A DNA stretch of 32,388 bases from contig JAHFOI010000010.1 of assembly GCA_023266895.1 (NCBI GenBank), forward strand, positions 1 through 32,388, read 5' to 3'. The notes below the pieces were generated by a model that made no database searches, was not told the DNA's origin, and was given only the letters and a program-made list of their open reading frames with translations. The translations under genes were made by a program, and so were the position numbers. Position 1 is the first letter of the stretch. Each line of letters opens with the position of its first letter. Positions 7,845 to 14,627 of this stretch are shown in pieces. The stretch comes from Candidatus Woesearchaeota archaeon. GTDB taxonomy: Archaea; Nanobdellota; Nanobdellia; Woesearchaeales; ARS49.

Positions 7845-7855
7845 CTTTTTTTTTC
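7845..7855 (+). terminator. T-run after the NSUN gene
   Basis: A nine-T stretch follows the stop by about 25 bases and precedes the next promoter. Archaeal termination mainly uses T-runs, so this is a plausible terminator. Confidence 0.35.
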
Positions 7856-7877
7856 TGGTAGAAAAAGTTGCACAATC

Positions 7878-7884
7878 TTTTTAA
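7878..7884 (+). promoter_or_regulatory. TATA box for the UMP synthase fusion
   Basis: TTTTTAA is centred 26 bases before ATG 7907, within the recurrent pattern CTTTTTAA. Confidence 0.6.
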
Positions 7885-7906
7885 GTAGCGTAATTTCTTC
7901 TTTTTC

Positions 7907-9667
7907 ATGCAGTCTGCCAGAAAATTACTAGAGGATCTATTAGTAGAAAATGAGGGATTTCAAGATCTTCGCACACCTGTACTTCTTGCTTCAGGACAAG
8001 TTGGAATTTACTATGTATTTACTGAAAAAACTTTTCCTGGACTTGATTTTAAGATTTATGGTGATGATGCTGCACAAATGCAGAACTATGTCTTGCACCA
8101 AATGAAAAATGCTAAAAAATTCATGCAAATCATGAATTCAGTTGCAGAACGCGCTAAAGAACTCCTCAAATACTCACGCAAACCAGTCATAAGTGGTGGA
8201 CAAACCAGAGACTGGCTTTTTAGTATGGTTGTCGCAAAAATCCTCAACATGCCTCATGTTGCAATTTACAAACCCGAAGGAGGACAAAATGACAGGTATG
8301 AAATACTATCTCCTTCAGGCAAAGTTCTCCCAAAAAAATATTTGCGTGGAGCTGATGCAGTTCATGTTGTTGATCTTATTACTGAAGCGTCAAGTTGTTA
8401 TTCAGAAGATGAACAAGGAAAACAAGTAGGGTGGATTCCAATCTTAAGACGTGCAGGTGTTAAAGTGCACAACCTTCTTGCGATGATTAGTAGAAAAGAA
8501 GGAGGCGAGAAAAATCTCGCAAAAGTGGATGTGACTGTTGAGTCTTGTGTACAGGTAGACGCAGATTTTTTGAGAAAACACGCAAAACACAAACGAATCG
8601 CTCTTACCTATGTTGCAGATCCAGAAGCCTGGGCGAAAAACTATATCGCAAGACATGGACTCAAAGCATTTGAGCGTTCCTTTTGCCCTGCAGGCACAGA
8701 GTTAGAACGAGCACGCCGATTCTTGCAGAGATATGGAAATGTGCTGAAAAAAACAGGAAGATTAAAAGAATTAGATGCAGAACTTCATCGAGAATATGGT
8801 TTTTCTGCAATAGAGTTAGCGCACGGAAAAAATAGTTACACCAAAGGCAATACTTTCACGAAGAGCTGGCAAAAAGCAGTACAAAAGAAAAATTCATTGC
8901 TCTGCGCAGGACTGGATCCTGGAGAATACTGGTCTCAAAACAAAGACACATTACCTAAAAGTGCAAATAAGTTCAAGTGGTGTTTGCAATACATTGACGA
9001 CATAGCACCATATGCTGCAGCAGTAAAAATTAACAGACAATTCATCAAAGGATTAGGCGAACAGAAAATAAAAACGCTTACAGACAGAATACACAAGCAT
9101 GGCATGGTGGCAATAATTGATGAGAAACTCACAGATATTGGTAACACTAATAATCAAGGTTTTTATGAATCACACAAGCAAGGTTTTGATGCAGCAACAT
9201 ATTGTCCATTTCCTGGCAACACAAAAGAAGCATCGCAACAAGCGCATGGGTGGGGCATGGGAATAATAGCACTAGATATCATGAGTAATCCAGAATTCAA
9301 ACAAATAAAAAATGCCTTACTTGACAAGGAACTGAAATTTTATCAATGGATTGCGCACGAAATGGGCAAGCACGCTATTGATGGCGCAGTTATTGGTGCT
9401 CCAAGCGCTGCTAATCATGTCACGCGCAAAGAGGTTTGGAATGTGAAGAATATTGCTGCAAAATATTCACGCAATCCTCTTGTCCTTGTGCCAGGCATTG
9501 GTGCGCAAGGCGGAGAGGAAAAAACTATTATTGAAATCTTTGGTGATAACACCATTTGCAATGTTGGCAGAGCACTTATGTTTCCAAAACAGCAAACTTC
9601 GCAAGCAAGACGAGAAGAAGCAAAAAAATACAGAGACAGGTTTAATCAGTACCGAAGAAGGGTGTGA
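7907..9667 (+). CDS. Bifunctional UMP synthase: orotate phosphoribosyltransferase fused to OMP decarboxylase
   Basis: 586 residues in two enzyme domains. Residues ~1-200 resemble orotate phosphoribosyltransferase (ISGGQTRDWLFSMVVA, then VHVVDLITEASS in place of the PRPP-loop consensus VVVxDxxTTGxS). Residues ~320-586 are OMP decarboxylase of the longer PyrF subfamily: LCAGLDPGEYW, AAVKINRQF, the catalytic set DEKLTDIGNT (D405, K407, D410), and LVPGIGAQGGEEKT for phosphate binding. A helical linker (~210-310) joins them. Together they would convert orotate plus PRPP to UMP. The order OPRT-OMPDC is that of animal UMP synthase. The PRPP loop lacks the usual TTG, so the first activity is less certain than the second. 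The TATA box 26 bases upstream supports ATG 7907. Confidence 0.88.
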   Translation: MQSARKLLEDLLVENEGFQDLRTPVLLASGQVGIYYVFTEKTFPGLDFKIYGDDAAQMQNYVLHQMKNAKKFMQIMNSVAERAKELLKYSRKPVISGGQTRDWLFSMVVAKILNMPHVAIYKPEGGQNDRYEILSPSGKVLPKKYLRGADAVHVVDLITEASSCYSEDEQGKQVGWIPILRRAGVKVHNLLAMISRKEGGEKNLAKVDVTVESCVQVDADFLRKHAKHKRIALTYVADPEAWAKNYIARHGLKAFERSFCPAGTELERARRFLQRYGNVLKKTGRLKELDAELHREYGFSAIELAHGKNSYTKGNTFTKSWQKAVQKKNSLLCAGLDPGEYWSQNKDTLPKSANKFKWCLQYIDDIAPYAAAVKINRQFIKGLGEQKIKTLTDRIHKHGMVAIIDEKLTDIGNTNNQGFYESHKQGFDAATYCPFPGNTKEASQQAHGWGMGIIALDIMSNPEFKQIKNALLDKELKFYQWIAHEMGKHAIDGAVIGAPSAANHVTRKEVWNVKNIAAKYSRNPLVLVPGIGAQGGEEKTIIEIFGDNTICNVGRALMFPKQQTSQARREEAKKYRDRFNQYRRRV

Positions 9668-9674
9668 CAATTTT

Positions 9675-10070
9675 TCAGTAGTTCATTACTTTCAAACCTA
9701 ATTTTGCAAAGTTTTGATCTCGCGTGAGAATTTTTTTGCAACCAATCTCAAGATACGCTGCTGCAATCAAGACATCTGTCACTTGAGCTTTTTTGCCAGT
9801 TCTTATGAGACTTGCCTGCATTTCAGCAGCATGCATTGCACTTTCTTTTGAAATCCCAAGAAATTCCAAGGTATCAATAAACCCTTCAGCAATTCTTCTT
9901 TCTTCAGGCGAACGCTGTTTCACTGCAAGTCCTATAAAAGTTTCAAAAATACTAATTGGTGTTATAAAAAGTGCCTCTGAACATACGCCTTTTGCTATTG
10001 CGATTGCTCCACAATCTCCATTTAAAAAGTCAATAGTAAAAGTAGTGTCCACTCCAATGCGCTCTTGCAT
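9675..10070 (-). CDS. PIN-domain ribonuclease toxin, VapC type (second pair)
   Basis: 131 residues with PIN acidic positions: Asp in GVDTTFTIDF (~8), Glu in PISIFETF (~43), Asp in AQVTDVLIAAA (~99) and Asp in ILTRDQNF (~117). The sequence differs clearly from the PIN protein at 6159-6536, so this is an independent acquisition rather than a recent duplicate. Its ATG overlaps the antitoxin stop by one base (TAATG), a tight coupling arrangement. Confidence 0.9.
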   Translation of the reverse strand: MQERIGVDTTFTIDFLNGDCGAIAIAKGVCSEALFITPISIFETFIGLAVKQRSPEERRIAEGFIDTLEFLGISKESAMHAAEMQASLIRTGKKAQVTDVLIAAAYLEIGCKKILTRDQNFAKLGLKVMNY

Positions 10071-10303
10071 TATGGCCTCACTTTGTGTAAAATCCTGTCG
10101 GTTGTTTCTTGCTTTAGCTTTGTAATGACTTTTTTCATTTTAGCAACATCTTTTTCAGGAATTTTCCAGGCACCCGCAAACTTCATAATAGAGTCCTTCT
10201 TTTCAATGATCCTCAATAATTCTTGTGAAAAACTCTCATTTGCACGCTTATTTCTCACAAGTAAGTCATACACTGAATCCATAATTGCAATGTTCTTAAC
10301 CAT
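10070..10303 (-). CDS. VapB-type antitoxin (second pair)
   Basis: 77 residues. The N-terminus VKNIAIMDSVYDLLVRNKR and then NESFSQELLRIIEK follow the archaeal VapB pattern (strand, then a helix with ESFSxxxLR). The C-terminal half (WKIPEKDVAKMKKVITKLKQ) is a charged helix that would bind the toxin. A TATA box lies about 27 bases upstream and TAATG couples it to the toxin. Confidence 0.85.
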   Translation of the reverse strand: MVKNIAIMDSVYDLLVRNKRANESFSQELLRIIEKKDSIMKFAGAWKIPEKDVAKMKKVITKLKQETTDRILHKVRP

Positions 10304-10325
10304 GGGTATGGGTACTCATACGCAG

Positions 10326-10333
10326 TATTTAAA
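10326..10333 (-). promoter_or_regulatory. TATA box of the second vapBC operon
   Basis: Minus-strand TTTAAATA centred about 27 bases before ATG 10303. Between it and the start, GGGTATGGGTACTCATAC contains a GTATGGGTACTCATAC imperfect inverted repeat (10307-10322), a candidate operator. Confidence 0.55.
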
Positions 10334-10354
10334 CCTTTTCTTTTTATAGGGCAG

Positions 10355-10678
10355 TCATTTCCATAATTGCGCGTGTAGCCATTGGGAATATTTTTCATTT
10401 GCTTCAACAGAAATCTTCACAATGCAGGGAATTTTGTAGGAATGAACCCGTTCAACTTCTGATGTAAGTCATGCATAATTCTTGTCAATAGTCTTGCAGA
10501 TAAGCACACACTCTGATTCCTCAGCAATCGTGCTATTCTATCAGTACATACTCGTTATGTTGTCAAAAATATTCGCGCACGCAACCAATTTCTTGGATAG
10601 CAAGTGCGTGGCAATTTTTTTAGCTTCAACATTCTTGGAACAAGTAATATACACAAACACAAATTTATTGCCTTTCAC
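10355..10678 (-). pseudogene. cutA: cutA (CutA1 divalent-ion tolerance protein) with three in-frame stops
   Basis: Read on the minus strand from GTG 10678, 108 codons translate without any frame shift into a CutA1 protein: KFVFVYITCSKNVEAKKIA (residues 5-23), LLSKKLVACANIFDNITSMY (26-45), AEESECVLICKT (52-63), VERVHSYKIPCIVKI (75-89), YSQWLHAQLW (97-106). Codons 46 (TGA, 10541-10543), 47 (TAG, 10538-10540) and 70 (TGA, 10469-10471) are stops. In intact CutA1 the Tyr at 45 is usually followed by Trp, so TGG to TGA and TAG are likely single-base losses. The GTG overlaps the stop of the dehydrogenase gene (GTGA), the mark of a former operon partner. CutA1 is a trimeric ferredoxin-like protein linked to copper tolerance. 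Full length without indels suggests recent inactivation. Confidence 0.9.
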
Positions 10679-11676
10679 TTTTTCACCACATTTACAGGTT
10701 TTTTTTGAATGAATGATTTCACGTTTTTAATAGTAGTATCAAGAATTCGTTTTAATGCTTCAGGTGAATTAAATGCATTATGGGGAGTGATAAAAACATT
10801 AGGCTGTTCAATAAGAAGGTGATCGTCAAGCACTGTTGCAAGATGAGCTGACGTATACACTCGCGAGAGGTGTGACTTATCTTCTTTCACTATGCCTTCT
10901 TCTTCAAGTACATCGAGACCAAGTGCAGAAAAAATATTGTTCTCAAGACCATACAATAACGCTCTGGTTTCCACAAGACCACCTCGCGCAGTATTGATCA
11001 ACACACACCCTTTTTTTATTTTGCGCACATTTTTCACATTAATCACGTGATGTGTGCTTTTATTGTACGGTAAATGAAGCGAAATAACATTGCTCTGGTG
11101 GAGCACAGACAAAAGGGGCAGATATGACACGCCTTGTGCTGTTGCCCAAGTTTTATCAGGAAACTTATCAAATGCAATAACTCTCATGCCAAAAGCAAGT
11201 GCATACTGTGCAACCTGCTTGCCAATTCTGCCAGTGCCACAAATGCCTAGAGTCTTGCCTTTCAAATCAAATCCGCGCAAACCTTGCAAGTTCCAATCAC
11301 CAGAACGCGTGCGAATAATACTGTTGGTAATCTTGCGCGAAATATTCAGCAACAACGCAAATGCATGCTCCGCAACAGTGTTTTCGCCATAACTTGGCAC
11401 GTTACAAACTAAAATACCTTTTTTTTTACATGCAGTAAGGTCAATGTGATCAAATCCTGTGCTTAAGGTTAAAATGAGCTTTAGGTGAGGCATTTGCGCA
11501 AGCAGTTCTTTACTTACAACTGAATTGACAAACACACCAAGAATGCTTGAATTTGCGGCAACGCTGACTGAGTTCTGAGTAAGTTTCTCTTGCATGCATA
11601 TGACTGTATGACCAGCGAGTTCTTTTTTCAAATGCTCAGCTTCCCAAGGCTCAACTTCAAAAAACACAATCTTCAT
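10675..11676 (-). CDS. D-isomer-specific 2-hydroxyacid dehydrogenase
   Basis: 333 residues from ATG 11676 (a longer frame exists, but a TATA box sits 26 bases before this ATG). The NAD-binding loop is GKTLGICGTGRIGKQVA (GxGxxG); the catalytic set is Arg in INTARGGLVETRAL, Glu in DVLEEEG, and His in FITPHNAFN. The N-terminal catalytic-domain part shows ILTLSTGFDHIDL. It resembles D-lactate dehydrogenase and related members that reduce 2-oxoacids with NADH. The substrate cannot be fixed from sequence; D-lactate formation would suit a fermentative small-genome archaeon. Its stop overlaps the start of the cutA pseudogene. Confidence 0.93.
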   Translation of the reverse strand: MKIVFFEVEPWEAEHLKKELAGHTVICMQEKLTQNSVSVAANSSILGVFVNSVVSKELLAQMPHLKLILTLSTGFDHIDLTACKKKGILVCNVPSYGENTVAEHAFALLLNISRKITNSIIRTRSGDWNLQGLRGFDLKGKTLGICGTGRIGKQVAQYALAFGMRVIAFDKFPDKTWATAQGVSYLPLLSVLHQSNVISLHLPYNKSTHHVINVKNVRKIKKGCVLINTARGGLVETRALLYGLENNIFSALGLDVLEEEGIVKEDKSHLSRVYTSAHLATVLDDHLLIEQPNVFITPHNAFNSPEALKRILDTTIKNVKSFIQKKPVNVVKK

Positions 11677-11698
11677 AACAGTACAGCACGAGCTGTTG

Positions 11699-11706
11699 TA
11701 TATAAG
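11699..11706 (-). promoter_or_regulatory. TATA box for the dehydrogenase-cutA unit
   Basis: Minus-strand CTTATATA, centred 26 bases before ATG 11676; the same sequence as the box of the first vapBC operon. Confidence 0.6.
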
Positions 11707-11791
11707 AATTTCCTTCAACAATGTTGCTTGGAAAATAGAATCTCTTATTTTTTTTCCTAAGCTTCTTAAGCTACGCCACTATATTCGCTTC

Positions 11792-12613
11792 ATGAAAAGC
11801 TATCTTTCAAAAATGCTTATTGCAGGAATTCTCGGATTGGCAGGCTGCACTCAGGCTCCAAAACAAGCATCGTTGCTCCAACAAAATTTACCACTTGACT
11901 TGCCACTTGAACAGCGTATGACTCATGATCAAAAACAGGCACACAAATATGCACTCATCGTGTGCGGTAGTAATGAAGAACGTTTTGCGTCACATGTTGC
12001 AATGGCATATGCAGGACTTCAAACCATGCATTTTCTTCCTGAACATATCATGATTCTTGATGCAGAACGAACACAAACTACATATCCTCGTGATGGTTTT
12101 GCAAGTCTTGAACAAGTACGCACTGCCATGAAACATCTTGCGCAGATTGTGAGTCCACAAGATACTGTTGTGTTATGCCTTCTTGATCATGGCGCACTTG
12201 ATTATGCCATGGAACGAAAACAATCTCTTGTGCTCACCAATGGCCAGATGAATGTTAGTGAATTTTCAAAACTACTTGCGAACATACATCCAAAATATGG
12301 GCTCTTGCTCACAGACTTTTGCTATGCCGGAGCATTTGTGGAAAAACTACCCAACACATTTAATGGTATTAGTTCAACAATTGACTCAGAAGAATGCGTA
12401 CCAGAACACGCAAACAGTTTTGCATGGTATTTTTTTCTGGGAGCTGCAACACAAGAAGCAGACACTAACCACGATGGCAGACATACCGTAGGAGAGCTGT
12501 TTCAATATGCCTGCAAAAAGCATACCTGGGCAGCAAATGGATTTACAGTACCTCTTGCAACAGGCATTCCTAACATGCAAGATATTAGCCTTGAAGACCC
12601 TATTCTCGATTAA
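11792..12613 (+). CDS. Lipoprotein with a caspase/legumain-like (clan CD) cysteine peptidase domain
   Basis: 273 residues from ATG 11792. Residues 1-19 form a lipoprotein signal: basic head, hydrophobic LIAGILGLAGC and a lipobox Leu-Ala-Gly-Cys19, so the protein is probably lipid-anchored outside the membrane. The domain starts with KYALIVCGS (~52-60). The catalytic pair fits clan CD: H133 in VVLCLLDHGA and C177 in GLLLTDFCYAGAF (compare HG and DxCxSG of metacaspases and C13 peptidases). Residues 224-235 (DTNHDGRHTVGE) make a complete EF-hand-type Ca2+ loop, as in several prokaryotic C13-like proteins. Whether it is C13 or C14 cannot be settled here. Substrate is unknown. A weak TATA-like CTTAAG sits 26 bases upstream. 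Confidence 0.82.
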   Translation: MKSYLSKMLIAGILGLAGCTQAPKQASLLQQNLPLDLPLEQRMTHDQKQAHKYALIVCGSNEERFASHVAMAYAGLQTMHFLPEHIMILDAERTQTTYPRDGFASLEQVRTAMKHLAQIVSPQDTVVLCLLDHGALDYAMERKQSLVLTNGQMNVSEFSKLLANIHPKYGLLLTDFCYAGAFVEKLPNTFNGISSTIDSEECVPEHANSFAWYFFLGAATQEADTNHDGRHTVGELFQYACKKHTWAANGFTVPLATGIPNMQDISLEDPILD

Positions 12614-12680
12614 TGAGCAAAAAAGGAGCAATAGACTTTTCATTTTATGTGATTTTGTCACATTTAATCATCTTTCACAA

Positions 12681-12694
12681 TAAATATATAAATA
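12681..12694 (+). promoter_or_regulatory. TATA box for the ACT-domain gene
   Basis: TAAATATATAAATA is centred about 27 bases before GTG 12715, which decides that start over the ATG at 12613 that directly follows the lipoprotein stop. Confidence 0.6.
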
Positions 12695-12714
12695 ACGACA
12701 GGTACGTACAACGC

Positions 12715-13350
12715 GTGACCAACATAAATCAAGTAGTATGGAAGGTGCTTCAGCAAGATCTTGCCATACAAAAAGACATGTGGCGCAAAATTATTAACAC
12801 ACGCGCACTTGCGAAATACTTAATAAAGAAGTACAGCTTGCTCGCATCCCTTGATTCAGTTATATCAGCAATACGAAGATTTCAAACCCAAGACCACTTT
12901 GAAGAAGAAGAAAAAAAATTGCATACTATTTTTAAACAAGCTATTGTGAGCACAAAAAACAATGTGTGCTGCATGACGATTGGACTCACAAGTCATGAAT
13001 TTCTCACGCGCGTATGCAAAACACAAAACACAGTGCATTTCAGAATAAGCACAGGAGAACACGAGTTCAAACTTGTTACAGAAAACCCTTCACTCCAAAA
13101 AATAAAAGGATTATTCTCACAAGACGAAATTCTTGGATTAGATCAAGACTTAAGCGAAGTTTCAGTGGTGCTTACCGACCTTGCTGTAGAAACAAAAGGA
13201 GTCCTTGCACGTATTGCCACAGAACTCACACTTGCAAATATTAATATTCAAGAAATTATTATTACACCGCCAGAGTTCCTTATTTATGTCAAACAAAAAG
13301 ATATAGTAAAAGCACATGAGTCAATACTTAAACTCGCAAATGGAGGATGA
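12715..13350 (+). CDS. ACT-domain protein with an N-terminal helical (HTH-like) region
   Basis: 211 residues from GTG 12715. The N-terminus (INQVVWKVLQQDLAIQKDM, then IINTRALAKYLIKKY and LDSVISAIRRF) matches an archaeal family that places a small winged-helix-like region before a ligand-binding ACT domain. The C-terminal ACT part reads VVLTDLAVETKGVLARIATEL, then ANINIQEIIITPPEFLIYVKQ. Such proteins are thought to be amino-acid-responsive regulators, but no member of this type is characterised to my knowledge. The next gene's start overlaps or lies 2 bases beyond its stop, with the Shine-Dalgarno GGAGG inside this gene. Confidence 0.75.
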   Translation: MTNINQVVWKVLQQDLAIQKDMWRKIINTRALAKYLIKKYSLLASLDSVISAIRRFQTQDHFEEEEKKLHTIFKQAIVSTKNNVCCMTIGLTSHEFLTRVCKTQNTVHFRISTGEHEFKLVTENPSLQKIKGLFSQDEILGLDQDLSEVSVVLTDLAVETKGVLARIATELTLANINIQEIIITPPEFLIYVKQKDIVKAHESILKLANGG

Positions 13351-13352
13351 CT

Positions 13353-13661
13353 ATGCAAGAAATCCAATACATAGGAACTAAAGATTTGAGCCCTGAAGAA
13401 CAAGAAACTATACAAAACATTAGCGAAGAACAATGGCACAAAATTCAAAGAATCCACAAAAGTGTGCTTGGCATGACTGTTCATGTGAAAACCGCAGAAA
13501 AAACAGGCGCTAAAAAACGCTATGACATTCACCTTCGTCTTTCAGTCCTTGGCAAAGAACACATAGAAAGTTGTGCCGCAAGCGATTATGATTTACGAAC
13601 TGCATTACATAAAAGTTATGAAGATATCACACATCAAGTAGAACACAAGCTTAGAACGTAA
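13353..13661 (+). CDS. S30AE/HPF-like ribosome-associated protein (small)
   Basis: 102 residues from ATG 13353; GGAGG at 13342-13346 is 6 bases before it, whereas ATG 13347 has no spacer. The sequence MTVHVKTAEKTGAKKRYDIHLRL, then CAASDYDLRTALHKSYEDI, follows the pattern of the S30AE (HPF/YfiA) fold: strand, basic loop, strand, then an acidic helix beginning with Asp-hydrophobic-xxAlH. Bacterial relatives bind the 30S decoding region in hibernation. The archaeal group is uncharacterised, so the role is inferred. It is coupled to the ACT-domain gene. Confidence 0.6.
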   Translation: MQEIQYIGTKDLSPEEQETIQNISEEQWHKIQRIHKSVLGMTVHVKTAEKTGAKKRYDIHLRLSVLGKEHIESCAASDYDLRTALHKSYEDITHQVEHKLRT

Positions 13662-13683
13662 TAGAATGTAATTAACAGTGCAA

Positions 13684-13758
13684 TAGCGGGGGCTGGATTT
13701 GAACCAGCGACCTACGGGTTATGAGCCCGTCGAACACTCCAGGCTGTTCTACCCCGCT
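13684..13758 (-). tRNA. Initiator tRNA-Met(CAU)
   Basis: Minus-strand acceptor AGCGGGG pairs with CCCCGCT, giving the A1:U72 pair typical of initiators; the anticodon arm is ACGGG-CTCATAA-CCCGT with three consecutive G:C pairs next to the loop, the other initiator mark. The T arm is GCTGG-TTCAAAT-CCAGC. Discriminator A; CCA not encoded; no intron. Confidence 0.95.
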
Positions 13759-13782
13759 GTAGAGTATTATTAAAAGTACCTG

Positions 13783-13792
13783 CTTTAAAAAG
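13783..13792 (-). promoter_or_regulatory. TATA box for initiator tRNA-Met
   Basis: Minus-strand CTTTTTAAAG about 29 bases before the tRNA, the same motif as at tRNA-Gly. Confidence 0.6.
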
Positions 13793-13805
13793 GTTTGGAC
13801 TGTGC

Positions 13806-14306
13806 TTATTCCGCGTGACTTTCAGATTGCAACTCTTTTTTTTCCGCAATTTTTTCTTGGTTTTTTTGTACAGACTTATGCTCTAATGCCATGAGCATTT
13901 CTTTAACCTGTTGTGGGTATCGCACGCCAGAAAGATATAGATCATGTTCGCTTGCAGTGTTCACGAACAAGGTGCCATATCCTAAAATTCTTTCGCCAAT
14001 ATTTTGATAGACACGAAAATCAATAATTTTGTCAAACGAAGCTGATGCATGCTCTCTCGACCAAATACCTTTTCTTAACAAAATGGTATATTGCTCAACT
14101 ACAATCGTGTTATATCGTACAGCCGCTTCAACATGAAGTAATAAACTCATTGTAATTACGAAAAATCCATATGAAGCATACCTGAAAAAAGCAGTATTGA
14201 CAAACAAGCAACTTAATGAACCTGCAAGTAACACACAACTTATGATATACAGTCGCCAGTGATACAACCTCGTTTGCTGAATCTTCAAAGGCAAAAAAAT
14301 TTTCAT
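13806..14306 (-). CDS. Membrane protein with a bacterial-type PH domain (DUF304/YdbS-like)
   Basis: 166 residues. Two hydrophobic segments (~21-37 IISCVLLAGSLSCLFV and ~44-60 ASYGFFVITMSLLLHV) are followed by a bPH domain: RYNTIVVEQYTILLRKGIWSRE, then FDKIIDFRVYQNIGERILGYGTLFVNTA, in which the strand pattern and IxDxxVxQxxxxRxxGxGxxxV are family hallmarks. The C-terminal tail is charged. Function of the family is unclear beyond membrane association. TTTATAT on the opposite strand 26 bases upstream (14329-14335) supports the start. Confidence 0.82.
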   Translation of the reverse strand: MKIFLPLKIQQTRLYHWRLYIISCVLLAGSLSCLFVNTAFFRYASYGFFVITMSLLLHVEAAVRYNTIVVEQYTILLRKGIWSREHASASFDKIIDFRVYQNIGERILGYGTLFVNTASEHDLYLSGVRYPQQVKEMLMALEHKSVQKNQEKIAEKKELQSESHAE

Positions 14307-14328
14307 ACAGTGTAGGTCGCATACGGAG

Positions 14329-14335
14329 TTTATAT
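14329..14335 (-). promoter_or_regulatory. TATA box for the PH-domain gene
   Basis: Minus-strand ATATAAA centred 26 bases before ATG 14306. Confidence 0.6.
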
Positions 14336-14392
14336 CTCTTTGTTCCTAAGATCCATTATTTTTGTGCAACAAACAATAACTCAAAAACAACA

Positions 14393-14400
14393 TTTAAAAA
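14393..14400 (+). promoter_or_regulatory. TATA box for tRNA-Ser
   Basis: TTTAAAAA lies about 33 bases before the mature tRNA 5' end, leaving room for a short 5' leader removed by RNase P. Confidence 0.5.
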
Positions 14401-14428
14401 GGCAGGTCTTGCTTAAGAGGTAATAACT

Positions 14429-14512
14429 GCCACGATGGCACAACTTGGTACTGCGGTGGATTGCTAATCCACTTTCCGTAAGGATTTCCCGGTTCAAATC
14501 CGGGTCGTGGCG
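14429..14512 (+). tRNA. tRNA-Ser(GCU)
   Basis: Acceptor GCCACGA pairs with TCGTGGC; the anticodon arm GGATTGCTAATCC gives anticodon GCT; the long variable arm with TCC/GGA stem identifies class II serine tRNA; the T arm is CCCGG-TTCAAAT-CCGGG; discriminator G73 as expected for Ser. CCA is not encoded and there is no intron. Confidence 0.95.
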
Positions 14513-14627
14513 TGCCATGCATACAAGCGTCAGCGATTATTGCTTGATTGTCTGGTTGGTTTGAACCGGGCTATGAAACGAGCAAAGCATCGTTGAATTT
14601 GTCGGGTTCAAATCCGGGTCGTGGCGT
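14491..14627 (+). repeat. Direct repeat of the tRNA-Ser 3' end bracketing about 90 bases (possible attachment-site scar)
   Basis: The 23 bases at 14491-14513 (T arm, acceptor strand and two following bases of tRNA-Ser) recur exactly at 14605-14627, directly before the dsbB start codon. The upstream tRNA part is not repeated. Between them, 14560-14570 (TTTGAACCGGG) is an inverted copy of 14488-14498. A 3'-end tRNA duplication is the usual trace of an integrase that targets tRNA genes. No integrase is seen here. Confidence 0.75.

Noticed and set aside
10469-10543. Genetic code change with TGA read as Trp
   Set aside because: TGA is the normal stop of several genes here (elp3, NAC-region Sec61-beta, methyltransferase), and one of the three cutA stops is TAG.
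10482-10712. Plus-strand open frame across the cutA region
   Set aside because: It is the antisense of cutA and of the dehydrogenase end; the minus-strand homology is clear.
12613-12714. ATG 12613 as start of the ACT-domain protein
   Set aside because: The first 34 residues would contain the TATA box region and are hydrophobic and unlike the family; GTG 12715 has correct promoter spacing.
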